This document shows positions 37,001 through 48,263 of a stretch of DNA of 64,000 nucleotides, piece after piece (the stretch's first letter is position 1; each line of letters opens with the position of its first letter). Both the position numbers and the translations under genes were made by a program. This stretch comes from Antedon mediterranea. Lineage: Eukaryota > Echinodermata > Crinoidea > Comatulida > Antedonidae. Where the stretch lies: positions 11,909,001 to 11,973,000 of the forward strand of contig NC_092674.1 of assembly GCF_964355755.1 (NCBI RefSeq), read 5' to 3'. The notes below the pieces were generated by a model. The model searched no databases. It was not told the origin of the DNA and saw nothing but the letters and a program-made list of their open reading frames with translations.

Positions 37001-40000
37001 TAACGTATTGTATCAAAGTAGTATTGAACTGAATGTTGCTAGCTTTATTTCCTTTTTTTAAATGCTTGATTTTTTTTAACATGAGTTTGTTATGTTCTTA
37101 TTTTTTGCTTTTTTTAAAAACTTGGTTTTACATAATGGCAATCACCACTAATAAATTGCTTCATTAATATTTTAAACAGCATGAATAACAATAATTATAT
37201 TAAAAATATCTATAATGTTATCAAATAACTTCTAGTTTAAAAATCCAAATGATGATTCACAAAACAAGACTTTCTGGCTATGTTTAAAACTGTAATAAAA
37301 GATAAAATAAATACATATACATTGCACTTGAATATAACTGGCTGTTTATATAAACACATTGGCATTTTAATGCACTTGCATAAAAGCCACACAGTACAAA
37401 AGCTACTGTACGTTGCCTTTGTAAATGTAACGTTAGATTTTTTTTCTCAAAAATTGTTTGTGCACTTAAACATAAATAAACTATTTTGCTCAGTTTTTGT
37501 GCATTTTCATTTTTTAGGAGTTACGATTCGAGATATGACATTGGTTTACTTGCTGCTTCTTATTGGATTGTATATAACACCGATATTTATCAAATCTCCT
37601 TGTATTATGGATTACAGTGACACACCTGATAAACCACTTATATTTGCACATAAAGGAGCTGAAATGGTAAGTAAGCTAGAATAGTAATTTACTTGATTAT
37701 ATTTTGTTTATATTAATAAATTCACAAGCAAACAGAGATAAAAACAGGCTGAAATAGAACAAAACAAATGGTACAATATCTACAAACTGATATATTTACA
37801 TTCAAGATCTACAGTAAATCTAGCCTACACATTTTATGGCAATTAAACTCAATTTCTAGAGGTTTCTTTACTAATGCAGTCCAGCTGTGGATCACATGAC
37901 CAGACTAGGCTTTAAAGCTAAAACTAACTCACCGTAACTCACCGTATACCACTCTAAATGAGTGGTGCAAGAGGCTGGTGGGCCGGTCGTGGCCCTCTAT
38001 TAAAACTGCAAACTTTAATGTTTTAAAACTTAATTACTGTAAAAAATAACATTGTATACTTTTAATTCTTAATATATTTACATATTTTAATAAATTGTTC
38101 ATGATATTAGAATTCTTTGATTACATTGTTTGTACTTGTACAAACAATAAAGTTAATAATTGATTTAATACTATTTAAAAAATAAAATGTTGCCTTTTTA
38201 TGCCATTTCTATATTTTGTATGACGCTTTCCATTATTAGTACTATACATTCATATTTTTCTTCACATTTTTCACTTTTAAACTTTTTAGCTCGCACCGGA
38301 AAACACAGATATGGCATTTCGTATAGCATTGGATGACTATAAGGTGCATGGTATTGAGTCTGATGTTAGAATAAGGTAGTGATGCAATTTAATTTATATG
38401 TTCTGTACAGTGTATTAAAAATAATAGTTCATTCTTATATAGCGCATATAAGCAAGTTCTCAATGCGCTGAACATTATTACCCCAGACATTGTTTTAATA
38501 TATAGCCTGCTTCATCCATCTGTTAGATCAGCGTTCTGCAAACCTTTTATTTTTCGGCCTAAAATCCTGTCCTCAGGACCAAGCCGCGACCCAACTGCCC
38601 AGATGAAAACTGAGATCATGAGGTAATAAAAAAGAGTCCGCCACAACTCAGCCCCACCATGGTTGGTGAGGTAAGAATATTTTTGGAATATGGACCGTGG
38701 GTTCTAGAAAATTGATCCAATAAAAAAAAATCAGCGCAGGGTTTCCCTTTTTAACATACACGATACATATCACTGTGTCATGTTTCAGTTCATACATCGC
38801 GATCAAAATTTGGCCGCACATATCAATTGCGTTAGGTATGCTTTCAAACATTTTCAGCAAGATCAAACCATAATATTATATATAATAAAGGTTCTTACAA
38901 TCTGAAACTTGTATTGTTGTATTGGTAATGTAATTATTTTTGAAAAAAATGTTTGGCGGACACATGCCAACCATGGAGCTATATAGCTCCATGGTAATAC
39001 AGTGTCAAATTCAAGTTGAAATTGACACAATTTTCATACTGTAGTTTTTTTATCAAATTTTCAGTCGTGACGGCGTGCCATATGTAATGCATGACAACAA
39101 TTTACGACGTACAACAAATGTGAAGGATATTTTTCCAAAACGCTACATGGAGTCTGCAGATAACTTTACTATTGACGAACTAAAGTCCCTCAATGCTGGT
39201 TCCTGGTTTATGACGGTATGTGCAAAAAACAGTTATAGCAATTGTTTATGGGTTTAAGGCTTCCAAAAAAGCTTCCATCATAAGAATGCTTTTTGGAAAG
39301 ACTAGTGTAATATCAAAATTGGATTATTACCAATTGTTAAAAGTGAAAAAAAAAGGAAGTACTGTATGTCATTAAATGTTATATGTCCGTTGTAATATAG
39401 AACTTCAATTTGTCTAAATTATTGTTTCCTCATTATTGTTCAACATTTACAAGTGTGCAAATAGCACATGTAGTTGGAAGGGACTTGTACCTAATGTACA
39501 CATTTTATGGCAAGTAAAATTGTTGATTTAAATTTTACAATAATTTGTAAACATTTATTGGGTCATTTTGCTCATATGAGTGGAAAGAGCGGTATGTTCC
39601 ATGCCTCATGTTGTAGAGAAATTATTCAAGAGAAACTACCAAGGCCTATTAGTGCTCTGATCATAGGCTTCAGTCAGCCATATGGGACAAGCCTTTTGCA
39701 AAATAATGTGTACTCTTTGTAAATGTTTGAAAATGTTGAAAATTGTGAATGGTTCCTTGATATATTGAAATAATTATAATTTTTTACAATATAATACTAT
39801 ACAGTATTATGTTATAATAATCAAATAATTGTTTAATTTTTAATTTCTAAATATTTTATTTTATTTTTTAAATATTTTACCCTCATAGAGAGACCCTTTT
39901 TTAACAGCCGGGATGTTGTCGTCAGAACAGAAAGATCATTACAGATCACAGAAAATACCCACAATGCAAGAGATGATTAGAATGGTTTTGAAACGCAACA

Positions 40001-42701
40001 GGACACTATTATTTGATATTAGACCGCCCCCTAGTGGTCATCCTTACATCGAGTCATGGCTGAACGTGACGCTGAATACAATACGTGATGAGGGTATTGC
40101 TGACCAAGATTTGGTATGTACGAATAATTCTGACTAGTTCTTCTATCTTCTGCTCACATTGTATCACAAATATTTCATTTGTTGAAATATTGAATTTTCT
40201 ATAGACAACACCTTCTGGTCTGAATTTTATTTAATTACTTTGCTTCTACCATCTTGCGTCCTTGAGTTGCACATAATTTTGAACATTGGCATTAAATATC
40301 GCCATTAATATCGCTTTTCTGTTCTGTGAAACTATTACTGAACATGTGATACGTAATTACCCAATCACATTGCAAGAATACACAAGGTTTTATAATACAA
40401 ATTTTATTCATTTTTTATTAATTACATGTCCAAAATACTAATGTTTGCATAAATTAATACAATATGTCATTCAAATATTTACTTATAAATAGTTAAAATG
40501 TGTTGAATCATATTATCACTTATTATTTTTAGGAATTTTGGAAAGCACCAAATGGACCACATTATGTGGTCTTTATTAAAGTCTTTGATAAACGAAAGAT
40601 ACAGAACGTACATCACTCAATACCATTTAAATATATAAGGTAACAAGTTTTATGTTGATTATTCATTTTTCTAAATGGTTTGTACTGGTTGCATATCTAA
40701 TGTGCAGGGCTCGCATTATCACTTTAATAATAATAATTATAATAATAATAACTAAAAATAATAAATATAATAATAACTAAATCCCCATAATTAATGTGAA
40801 CTAAAAAAATACACTTTGCTGCAGTTATAGTTACTTTCGGTTAACAAAAAGGAAAAACTGAGTTTCTAATGCATTTTACACAATATGCCACACTTTGAAA
40901 ATGCCTACTACATCCCATTGTATTGGATGTATAAACAAAATTATAGCACCCTCTATGTTCAGATTTTACTGTCAATACCATACAACTTTTAATCTATCTG
41001 CCTTTAGTGTATTAACATTGCTGAATTTATGATAACAAAAAAGGACAATTTCCATATTTTTGTTTTTGAATTGCATTTTTTTGTTGTGTCCTGGACAGAA
41101 ATATCTATATCATTTCCAGTTAAAAGGGTTCTTTTCATACTTGATAGACAAATAAAACAGTTTAAAATTTAAATCTGTTTATCTCTAGTTCAAATGCAAC
41201 AATGAATATATCTACAAATGTGTGGAATGTCAAAGAGAAGTGGTTATTTTCATTGTTCTGGTGTGTTGGAACATCGTCTGTTACAACATCAGCTTGTCAC
41301 ACATTGCAACAGTTGGATTCTCCATCTTGGCAATTGGTGAGAAAACAAAAACATTAAAAAAAGAGAGAATCATGTTTTGTAGTAGGTACCTGTTTAAGGA
41401 TTACGTTATAGCTACAGTATAACACTTGACCGGGCGGTTAAGGCAGGGGCGCTGTTTGCCGTACCTAAAGAGCCAAAAATATCGGCATGAGATATTATAC
41501 AAATAATGAATTTTTGCCAAGTCGGAGCCTTGTTATTTTAATAAACTTGAAATGAGTTGAAAATAGAGGTAGGGATTATATTTCCAAATAACAAGTAATA
41601 TGCAATTAACCAATCAAATTGCAAGAATTCAATCAGGTGTGTTAAAAAAGGATTAATTATTATCACTTTTTGTTTCTGTAGAGTCATCAGCACTATTTGA
41701 TAATGTGGATATTATTTGATGTTGCGTCTCTTGTTTGGGTGGTTGTTTTGTTCATTATACAAATCAGGTAAGAAACAAAAGTAAGAAGGTATTTTTTATT
41801 TATTGACAATAACAATAAAGTGAAAATATAATGAATTTAAATGTAATTGCATATTTTCTTATTAACCATGATGGAGACAGACCTTGAATTTAGGAAACTA
41901 ACCAAATAGAAAACTATATAACATAACAATTTAAACCCTTCAATTGGAACAGGACACACTCCAAATAAGGAGACTTTTTTGCAGAAAACAAACAAGGGGA
42001 AATATACTATACAAATAATGAATGTTAGTAATATTTTTCATAAAGGTGAAAAGAGAACATTTTTAATAGAAAAAAAAAGAACTATCACCTCATGAAATTA
42101 TTTGGCCTATTGAACGAATTAAAACATTTATTATTTGTACATACATTTACTTTTAATGAGAGGCTCACTGTGTATTACACAACAAGAACATCCACTTTAA
42201 TGGGTTTATAGTATATGTCTATTGAACATCATGTGACCCACAATTGTCAAATGAAATGACAAGAATCTATGTGTTATAATAATATAAAAATATATAAAAT
42301 ATTAATAACACAACTACCCCTTAAGAGCACACTCATATTGATGGGATACTTTGTCAAGTGTTATACTATTGTTAAATGTCTAATTAATAAAGTAATTTAA
42401 TGAATTTTGTAAATGGTGATAACTGTAACAATTGATTTGTTAAATTTAAATAAAAAAAATGATTTTTTTGGATTACCTATTATAATTTATGAAACGTATT
42501 TTGTTTTTTAGTCGGAGACACCAAAGTGCCACAGTAAAAAGTGATCGATACAATTACACTGATTTTATAACCCTTGAAGAAATGACTTCCAACACAGCTT
42601 CAACGACAGTAAACAGTGCCCACATGGATGCAGTGAGTAAGAAACAGACATCGACATCCACGCAAAGTGGCCTGGAACGGGAGTCAAATCACGTACTCTA
42701 G
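28007..42701 (+). CDS. Six-transmembrane glycerophosphodiester phosphodiesterase (GDPD5/GDE2-like)
   Basis: Membrane ectoenzyme family GDPD2/4/5; GDE2 (GDPD5) cleaves GPI anchors and glycerophosphocholine. Exons: 28007-28105, 32586-32689, 34503-34656, 34862-34960, 35375-35468, 36058-36162, 37518-37666, 38290-38375, 39065-39215, 39889-40113, 40533-40639, 41189-41336, 41682-41767, 42512-42701. All are GT-AG and in phase, giving 598 residues (human GDPD5 about 605). A cysteine-rich cytosolic N-terminus (CCSCFG, CYSC) is followed by membrane segments from CERVWFVFLIFTF on, then the outer GDPD domain. Catalytic or metal residues, by family: H263 (AHKGAEM), E272 (LAPENT), E291/D293 (GIESDV) and H306 (VMHD). 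A last membrane segment ends VVVLFIIQIR. Odd: the usual HRGA motif reads HKGA, and the 63-residue C-terminal tail has no cysteine. Closest paralogue not resolved. Confidence 0.93.
28421..28452. repeat. (TTA)n microsatellite at a retroelement tail
   Basis: About ten TTA/ATT units directly after GATGACCGAATAAATA, a typical 3' end of a non-LTR element. It lies in the first intron of the GDPD gene. Confidence 0.7.
29680..30170 (+). pseudogene. Decayed non-LTR retrotransposon, 3' part
   Basis: Fragments of the C-terminal region of a LINE reverse-transcriptase polyprotein are visible in shifting frames. LNKNASKIIQSAHI is followed by an LHWLAVKQ block (family consensus LHWLPV) and KILMLTYISIHKQ. 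Stops and frameshifts break it. A tail region with AATAAATAAATG (29960) follows. It is intronic in the GDPD gene. Confidence 0.6.
30195..30560 (-). pseudogene. Non-LTR retrotransposon 3' end, minus strand
   Basis: An 81-codon open frame (30310-30555) ends with PRSGRMRFPAFATNRYRD followed by LFVAEGIGFFKED. This is the C-terminal pattern of many LINE ORF2 proteins (TNRY.N.F.P..I..FN). The remainder upstream is missing. It sits in opposite orientation in the GDPD first intron. Confidence 0.6.
31430..32070 (+). pseudogene. Decayed LINE reverse-transcriptase C-terminus
   Basis: Readable in shifting frames: LNYCISLYF, then EATVKRLQKVQNAGT, then TVPSPQHKTKTYGGQHAFS. These correspond to the DYCNSLLYG, RLQ.VQNAAAR and AFSVAAP.LWNSLP regions of LINE ORF2. 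Multiple stops and frameshifts make it a relic. It belongs to the intron, not to the GDPD gene. Confidence 0.6.
32690..34502. other. GDPD intron 2
   Basis: AT-rich intron without exons. A LINE-like 3' tail of the form AATAAATAAATAAATAAATA lies at 33455-33475. Nothing else is recognised. Confidence 0.5.
35200..35262 (+). mobile_element. Degenerate tRNA-derived SINE head
   Basis: Contains GTTTAATGGTTTATATGCTC, then CGCCTTGTCAGTGAGAGGTC and a weakened B box (TGTTCAAGTTTC). This layout is that of a tRNA-headed SINE. No cloverleaf can be completed. Located in GDPD intron 4. Confidence 0.45.
36163..37517. other. GDPD intron 6
   Basis: Includes a short (TTTC)n run near 36325-36343 and a stretch to about 36960 that looks transposon-derived but matches no family I can name. 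No exon seen. Confidence 0.4.
38376..39064. other. GDPD intron 8 with palindrome and repeat debris
   Basis: Contains a short segment with TATAGCGCATATAAG and CAATGCGCTGAA, a motif also echoed near 57360 (AAGCGCTGTACA) and typical of dispersed elements. A stretch near 38530-38600 has a GCGACCC-type word. The perfect palindrome at 38970-38995 lies before the acceptor. Confidence 0.4.
38970..38995. repeat. Perfect 26-bp palindrome in GDPD intron
   Basis: Half-site ACCATGGAGCTAT; the whole 26 bases equal their reverse complement. It lies 69 bases before the next exon, so the pre-mRNA could form a hairpin near the acceptor. Confidence 0.8.
41427..41475 (+). mobile_element. tRNA-headed SINE fragment, second copy
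   Basis: Shares GCGGTTAAGGCAGGGGCGC, GTTTGCCGTACCTAAAG with 1920-1955. The A-box core GGGCGGTTAAGGC is kept; no B box is evident. Located in the GDPD intron 12. Confidence 0.55.
41601..41646. repeat. Short dispersed repeat
   Basis: TTAACCAATCAAATTGCAAG and the following AATTCAATCAGGTGTGTT recur in reverse complement at 43529-43566. A weaker direct copy is near 40355-40390. The two inverted copies enclose the last GDPD exons. Confidence 0.5.
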
Positions 42702-42994
42702 ATAAAATATGCATTTTCAATAATATTTGAACTATAAAGTATACACTAGACTTTTTGGTAATGTTTACAACAAAAATGAAGTGCAAATACTGTAGCTCAA
42801 ATAGACAACTAAGTTAAGCCTTTTCCTGACAGATCACAGCCATCACCGGTAATATAACAACTATGATGTTCACCGAAACCAGATACTAAAATTGTATTTT
42901 ATTTATTTCCCATTTATATTGAAAGGTGGTAAAGACAGAAATGATTTTAATATGAATATTAAATCATTTAGAGAGAAAAGGGCTTTAGTTTCAG

Positions 42995-43190
42995 GACACT
43001 GAGCTTGCCTTGATTTGATCTTATGTCTGGCTGCAATAAATACCAACAGTACTGTATGTACATATTCTCCAAGGCGCACGGTATCTGTTAAGGGGTGTGG
43101 AACTGATCGTGTCACAGCCACAGGTAAACCCTTTGATCTCAAGAGCACATCCTGTTGTTAGATTGCTTTAATTTATCTAAGGAAACTGAA
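42995..43190. repeat. Dispersed repeat shared with 55825-56044
   Basis: Common blocks: CACTGAGCT.GCCTTG, TTGATCTTATG.CTGGCT, CAAATAC-like, AGGGGTGTGGAACT, CAGCCACAG.TAAACC and GTTGTTA.ATTGC. The orientation is the same. The family is unrecognised. Confidence 0.6.
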
Positions 43191-45089
43191 CTCTGAAAAA
43201 CTAAATTAGCAAACAGAATGGATGATGATGTACTATAATATAGTTGTAGTATAGTCTTCAGGTCACTTATAACACTGTTTTTGTAGCACTTATTTTGAGC
43301 CAAGCAAGCTACAGATGAAGGCCCAGCTTCTTGTTGTGATGTCACAGACACGTTGACGAGCTTATGTTTCAGGATGGCAGACCAATAAGACTGTACATAC
43401 TGTGACAGTGAAAAAGGAATACTCCTCACCAATGTCTGTTAAATTACATATTGTTACTGCAATGAAAGCTTGCCTATTTAATTTGGCTTGTCTTCCCATT
43501 CAAATCATAAACATTATTGTATATTATATTAACACACCTGATTGTATTCTTGCAATTTGATTGGTTAGTACGCATCTTTTAGAATTTTGGAATTTGCCCT
43601 ACCTAAACTAAAAAGTGATATCTATGATAATTAACACGTTCTAATGCATGTTTTAGCTTTTTGTAGAATTTTTGCCATGCAATCAATCATCGCGTTTGAA
43701 AATCAACTTGTTGTGCGCACCATCTATAACTTGGAAAGTTTTGAATGGCCTAGCAATCGTCAATTATTTATGATAATAGAATAAAAGTAGGTGTAGAGAA
43801 TATTTCTTTTGATGAAAAATGCCTCGCCTCCTTTAAAGGTAGAGCAGTTAATTTTTCAACTCATAAAATATTGATTCTCACCATCCAACTCATACACATT
43901 CATTTGTAAGTAAGATGTATTTGTTATGGTTTATAGCAGTTGTAGACTAATTTACACTTACTATTTACACGGATTAATTGTGTTTTTTTAAATATTTTTA
44001 TTTCTTTGTATAATGATAATAATAAGTGTGTGCAGTGATAATATCGCTATTTATATATATTTTATATCCTTTCAGTTTCACTTTAATAACAATAATAATC
44101 CTGTTTTGAATACGGTTTATATTTTATAGTTATTCTTTAAAAAAAAATATTTTATCAATTTACAAAGTAACAAAAGAATTAGTATACAATTTACATACAG
44201 TAATTATGTATTTCTTAAAAGATGATTAAAATAGAAAGTCAGAAATATATGTATATTTGATATGAAATATAACGGTAATATAATCAGTTTATTTTATATA
44301 TATAAAATTGCCATGTTATATATAAGATATTTTAGACTGGGGTTTACTGTTCTTAAATTTAAAATTTATCTCCAATTAATTTTTGACAGTTGTAATGAAA
44401 AATGAGTGCCGTGTAAGCCCCTCCCCTTTTTTTCTTGAAGATGATTAAAATACAAGTCAGAAATATATGTATATTTGGTATAAAATATAATAGTAATAAA
44501 ATCAGTTTCTGTTTATAGGTTAAGATAGGAAATTTAGTTTTTAACTGGGTAACTATTTGTAATAGAAATACTATTTTCTTATGTAAAATTCATTTGAATT
44601 ATATAAGTATATGAGAGTCGATTTTGATAAATTGTTTATCTTTAAAAACTAAAAAAGAGCGGCTTATTTCGCTCGCTCCACTAGAAAATTAAGTGGGGTT
44701 ATTATTGTTATTTTATAATAAACAATAGAATCCTTGAGCTACCCTTTAGGCATGGCTTATTAACTTTCTCTTTTAAGAGGATATAAATGAATAACATTCT
44801 TTGGTAGTGCTTTCATAATGCTATTCATAGATCGTTGTACATTTTTATAACAAGTAAACATTTGAATTACATCATATTCTAAAATTAGTAACATTTAGTT
44901 AATCATTTCAATGCTCCTTATTATTACATAAATGTACATATTTGCTTCTACAGATATGAGTAACCCATGCTTTGAGATTTTAAATTGATAGGAAGTTTCT
45001 GCTATTTTAAAAAGTGGGTTTACTATTACGTGTTGATTTCATTTTCCACTCATTCAGTTCACAGCCTAGCTTCTACTGTTTATTGGCTT

Positions 45090-45129
45090 CAGGGAAGAGT
45101 GAAATTACAATTAATTTCATTCTTCCCTG
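45090..45129. repeat. Hairpin with 18-bp arms
   Basis: Arms CAGGGAAGAGTGAAATTA and TAATTTCATTCTTCCCTG pair at 17 of 18 positions around a 4-base loop. It lies 2.4 kb after the GDPD stop codon, possibly in its 3' untranslated region. Confidence 0.65.
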
Positions 45130-46680
45130 GGTTTACTATAGGCAAAATAATGTTTTTTAATTGTTTATTTACACGATTTACCTAAAGATTCTGTAAAATA
45201 ATTCAGTTCAAATTGTTGCCGTGTGTATGTATATATAGTACAATTCCTTGCTACTAACACAGCCATTTATACATTATACATAATACACATGTGCTGATGT
45301 GTGTGTAGGACTACTATTAACACAATGCAAATTAGACTAGCCATAATGCAGCATTACATTTTTGTATTCAGTCTTAATTAAGAATTTCAATGAAAAGTCT
45401 AGATAAAACAGAAATGTTGGAAATAAATATGATTATTTTTAATAACTGTTTGTATATTTTAATTCATATACATTATACTTGAACTGTCAAAACAAAGGAA
45501 CTAAGGATGTGGTTTTTACTCCAGTTGTCTTTTTCATTCTTAGTATGATAGTTTCATCAAACACAAACAAATTATGCTTTATAGACAGAAATTAGTCTTT
45601 CATCACTTATGAATTCAAACACATTTTAGACCACAAGTTATGTTTGCATTTGAAGTTGAAAATTTCAAGCTTTTGATAAATTAATTTCCTTGTTTGTACA
45701 GTATTCACAATATTAGTCACTTTTTTAAAATGCTGTTTTTTTTAACTTTCATACTTTCCTATGTATTACATTACTACTAATAAAGTGATATAGTATAGGA
45801 GTAAATATATATAAAGTAAATAATATAGAATGATAAATACAATAATTTGTTTTATTATTTTATTTTGTATTTGTTTAAAAAGCTAGGCTATACAAACAAT
45901 TCCAGTTGAAATACAGTAGGAAGAAACACAGTAAAAGAACAGACATCATTTTTAGAACTCTAATTTTATTTTACTAAAAACTATTGTATTATTAATTATT
46001 ACCACTCCATATGAAATTTATTTATAATGATATCTTTATCTATCACACTCACAGTAAAAATTATCAAATTAAAAACAATTTATAACTTTAAAAAGAAAAC
46101 TGGAGACATACAGTAGTTGTAAATGTCAATACAAAATTAGATTATTATAATATTCTGTATAAAAAATATAGCTTATTTTCGTTGCATCAATAAATTCTAA
46201 TTTCTTTGTATTTAATTGGTTTTTTTCATCATTGCATTAAACTGAATTGCAATATATGTACGATATAAAAAATATATTTTCACACACAAAGAAAGACTTA
46301 AAAACGATTGAGATTTTACAGGGTTAATATATTAAAAACGACATTTTAAATTTGATTACTTTGCTGAATGTTCAGTTATTACATATCCGCCTGCCAATTA
46401 CTAATCGAACTCATTATGTATGGGCCTGTAAAACAGATCCGTTAACTGGTCTGTTATAGCCATTCAATTAAATTTGAACAGTTTCCCTCCTGATGTTTTA
46501 CCTATTGTTTATGATATACTGCTGTTGTATACTAAGGTTCAGGTAACGGTATTTATATTATCCCATTCATTTATCAGACTCCTGAAAATCACACATTTTC
46601 TTATAACTATTATAAATATTAATCTCTCCAGTAAAGCAGACTAATTTTTTTTTCCCAACAGAAAACATTTTCTTTAAGGC

Positions 46681-46800
46681 TCAAAAGGTCCCAAGGGGTA
46701 GTGCCGAATGTTTACTCTAGCTATCTAACCGTTTCAAAGGTCCCAAGGGGTAGTGCCGAATGTTTAAGATACAGTACTCTAGCTATCTAACCGTTTCAAA
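46681..46800. repeat. Two-copy tandem duplication
   Basis: AAAGGTCCCAAGGGGTAGTG, CCGAATGTTTA and CTCTAGCTATCTAACCGTTT occur twice in tandem. The second copy has an extra AGATACAGTA. It lies just beyond the stop codon of the minus-strand gene at 46910. Confidence 0.85.
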
Positions 46801-46909
46801 ATACATTGCCAATCTATAGTATATTGCTCTTCTACTAACATTTTTGTTTGAGGCCTAATATGACTACCTGTACTTTACTACATATACTGTATACGTATTT
46901 TCAAGTAAT

Positions 46910-48263
46910 TTATCGTGGTTTAACTATTTTAAGGAATGCTCCTGGAACGTTCTTTGATGGGTCTTCTGATTGAATTAGTGTCGCATCGCCATTCTCTATC
47001 GCAAGATAAGTATCTATGCAAAAAAGAAATAATAATCCTGATGTAAAATCAACAATTAGTTTTCATTAATGTAAATTTGAGATTGCATTTCATCAGCTAG
47101 TGACAAAAGGAGAAGATTTTAGTAGCCATGAAGGCTAATTTATACAGACGAGATGTATCAGCAGGCGGAAAACAAACAATATAGAATCTATGTCTTCATA
47201 TGACCATTTACACAAAATGCAGAGTGGACCACCGGTGTCTGTTTAAATTGGCCTGAATAGTTATAACACCCATTTGAATCATTAATTTGTATCATGAGCT
47301 GTGCAATATCTTCTCCCATTTCAATGCATTTTGTGTGCTATTGCATGGTCAGCTTTTTGCAAACTGTAATGGCTATGCCTAACATATCACTACTAGATGA
47401 GTATTAATATAATAAGTAATATTTTATGTATAATTTTCTTACACTATTTTTAATACAGTTATGGTAAAAACAGCTTCTTCGGGAGAACATTTAAATTAAT
47501 TTGACATACCTGGTTTATTGACAGCTTGAAACAGCCAACTGTTTGTGTTACTCTCAGAAATTAAGTAAAAGAACCGATTATCATCAGGCTTCAACTCGAT
47601 CACCTGATTATTTAAAAGGTCACTACCATTCTTTAAAAAAAAAAAATTCAAAATCATGTTCGACATTAAACTCCACACATATTAACATTTTGGTTTTTAC
47701 TGTTCCGCATTAAATGCGTACTACCATTTTATAACATGTTTTGGAGTGAATACTACAGATCACGTGGTCTCCAGGAGAAACGTAGCTCGCATTATTCAGA
47801 ATTTAGATGCAAATAATCATCACATATATCATGAATTGCGATGGCACATACATACTACTACTACTACAACCATGGCAATTTCAGTCAGATAAAGATGAAG
47901 AGGTGAAGCCGAGTGAAAATAGAACCTTATCTCATCAAATTATTTGTACCATTGCACTAATACTTGCACAATATTTGTATATTTTAGTGAAATATAGAAT
48001 TATTATGAATGAGAACAGCAAACAAAATACATTTAAACAAAATAAAATAGGATGTTTATAAACTTTAAAACAAAAGATATCAGACAATCAATCTAACAAT
48101 ATATACTGTAAAGTGTAAACCATATTACCTTTAGCTCTATATTCTGACCACTGGAACTGGATGTGATGCACGATTCAGAATCCTTGTGTACTACTGCACA
48201 TACCTGCTTTCTCTCATCATTTAAAAACTTATTGACAACAAAAAGTCCTGAAAAGAATAACAT
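46910..48263 (-). CDS. Interleukin-1-family-like beta-trefoil protein, C-terminal three exons
   Basis: Predicted secreted or cytosolic beta-trefoil signalling protein; the family is a proposal. Exons: 48129-48247, 47510-47630, 46910-47013. They have GT-AG ends and matching phases and code 112 residues. The frame also stays open up to an ATG at 48263 (MLFFSG), but that would read through the acceptor TTCTTTTCAG, so one or more upstream exons are likely missing. The chain alternates short beta-strand-like runs: LFVVNK, KQVCAVVHK, NIELK, NQVIELKP, NRFFYLISES, WLFQAV, TYLAIEN, ATLIQ, GAFLKIV. The segment RFFYLISES...LFQAVNKPDTYLAI aligns with the IL-1 core where family members have RFxFxxSxS...FESAxxPxWFLxT. 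It fits the IL-1 signature, as I recall it, at all but two fixed positions. FGF-type or AbfB-type trefoils are the alternatives. Confidence 0.55.

Larger units (their letters stand above)
42702..46680. other. GDPD 3' flank, probable untranslated region and intergenic DNA
   Basis: No exon seen. The GDPD 3' untranslated region begins here; several AATAAA words occur but none can be chosen as the poly(A) signal. It contains a repeat at 42995-43190 shared with 55825-56044, and a hairpin at 45090-45129. Confidence 0.45.
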
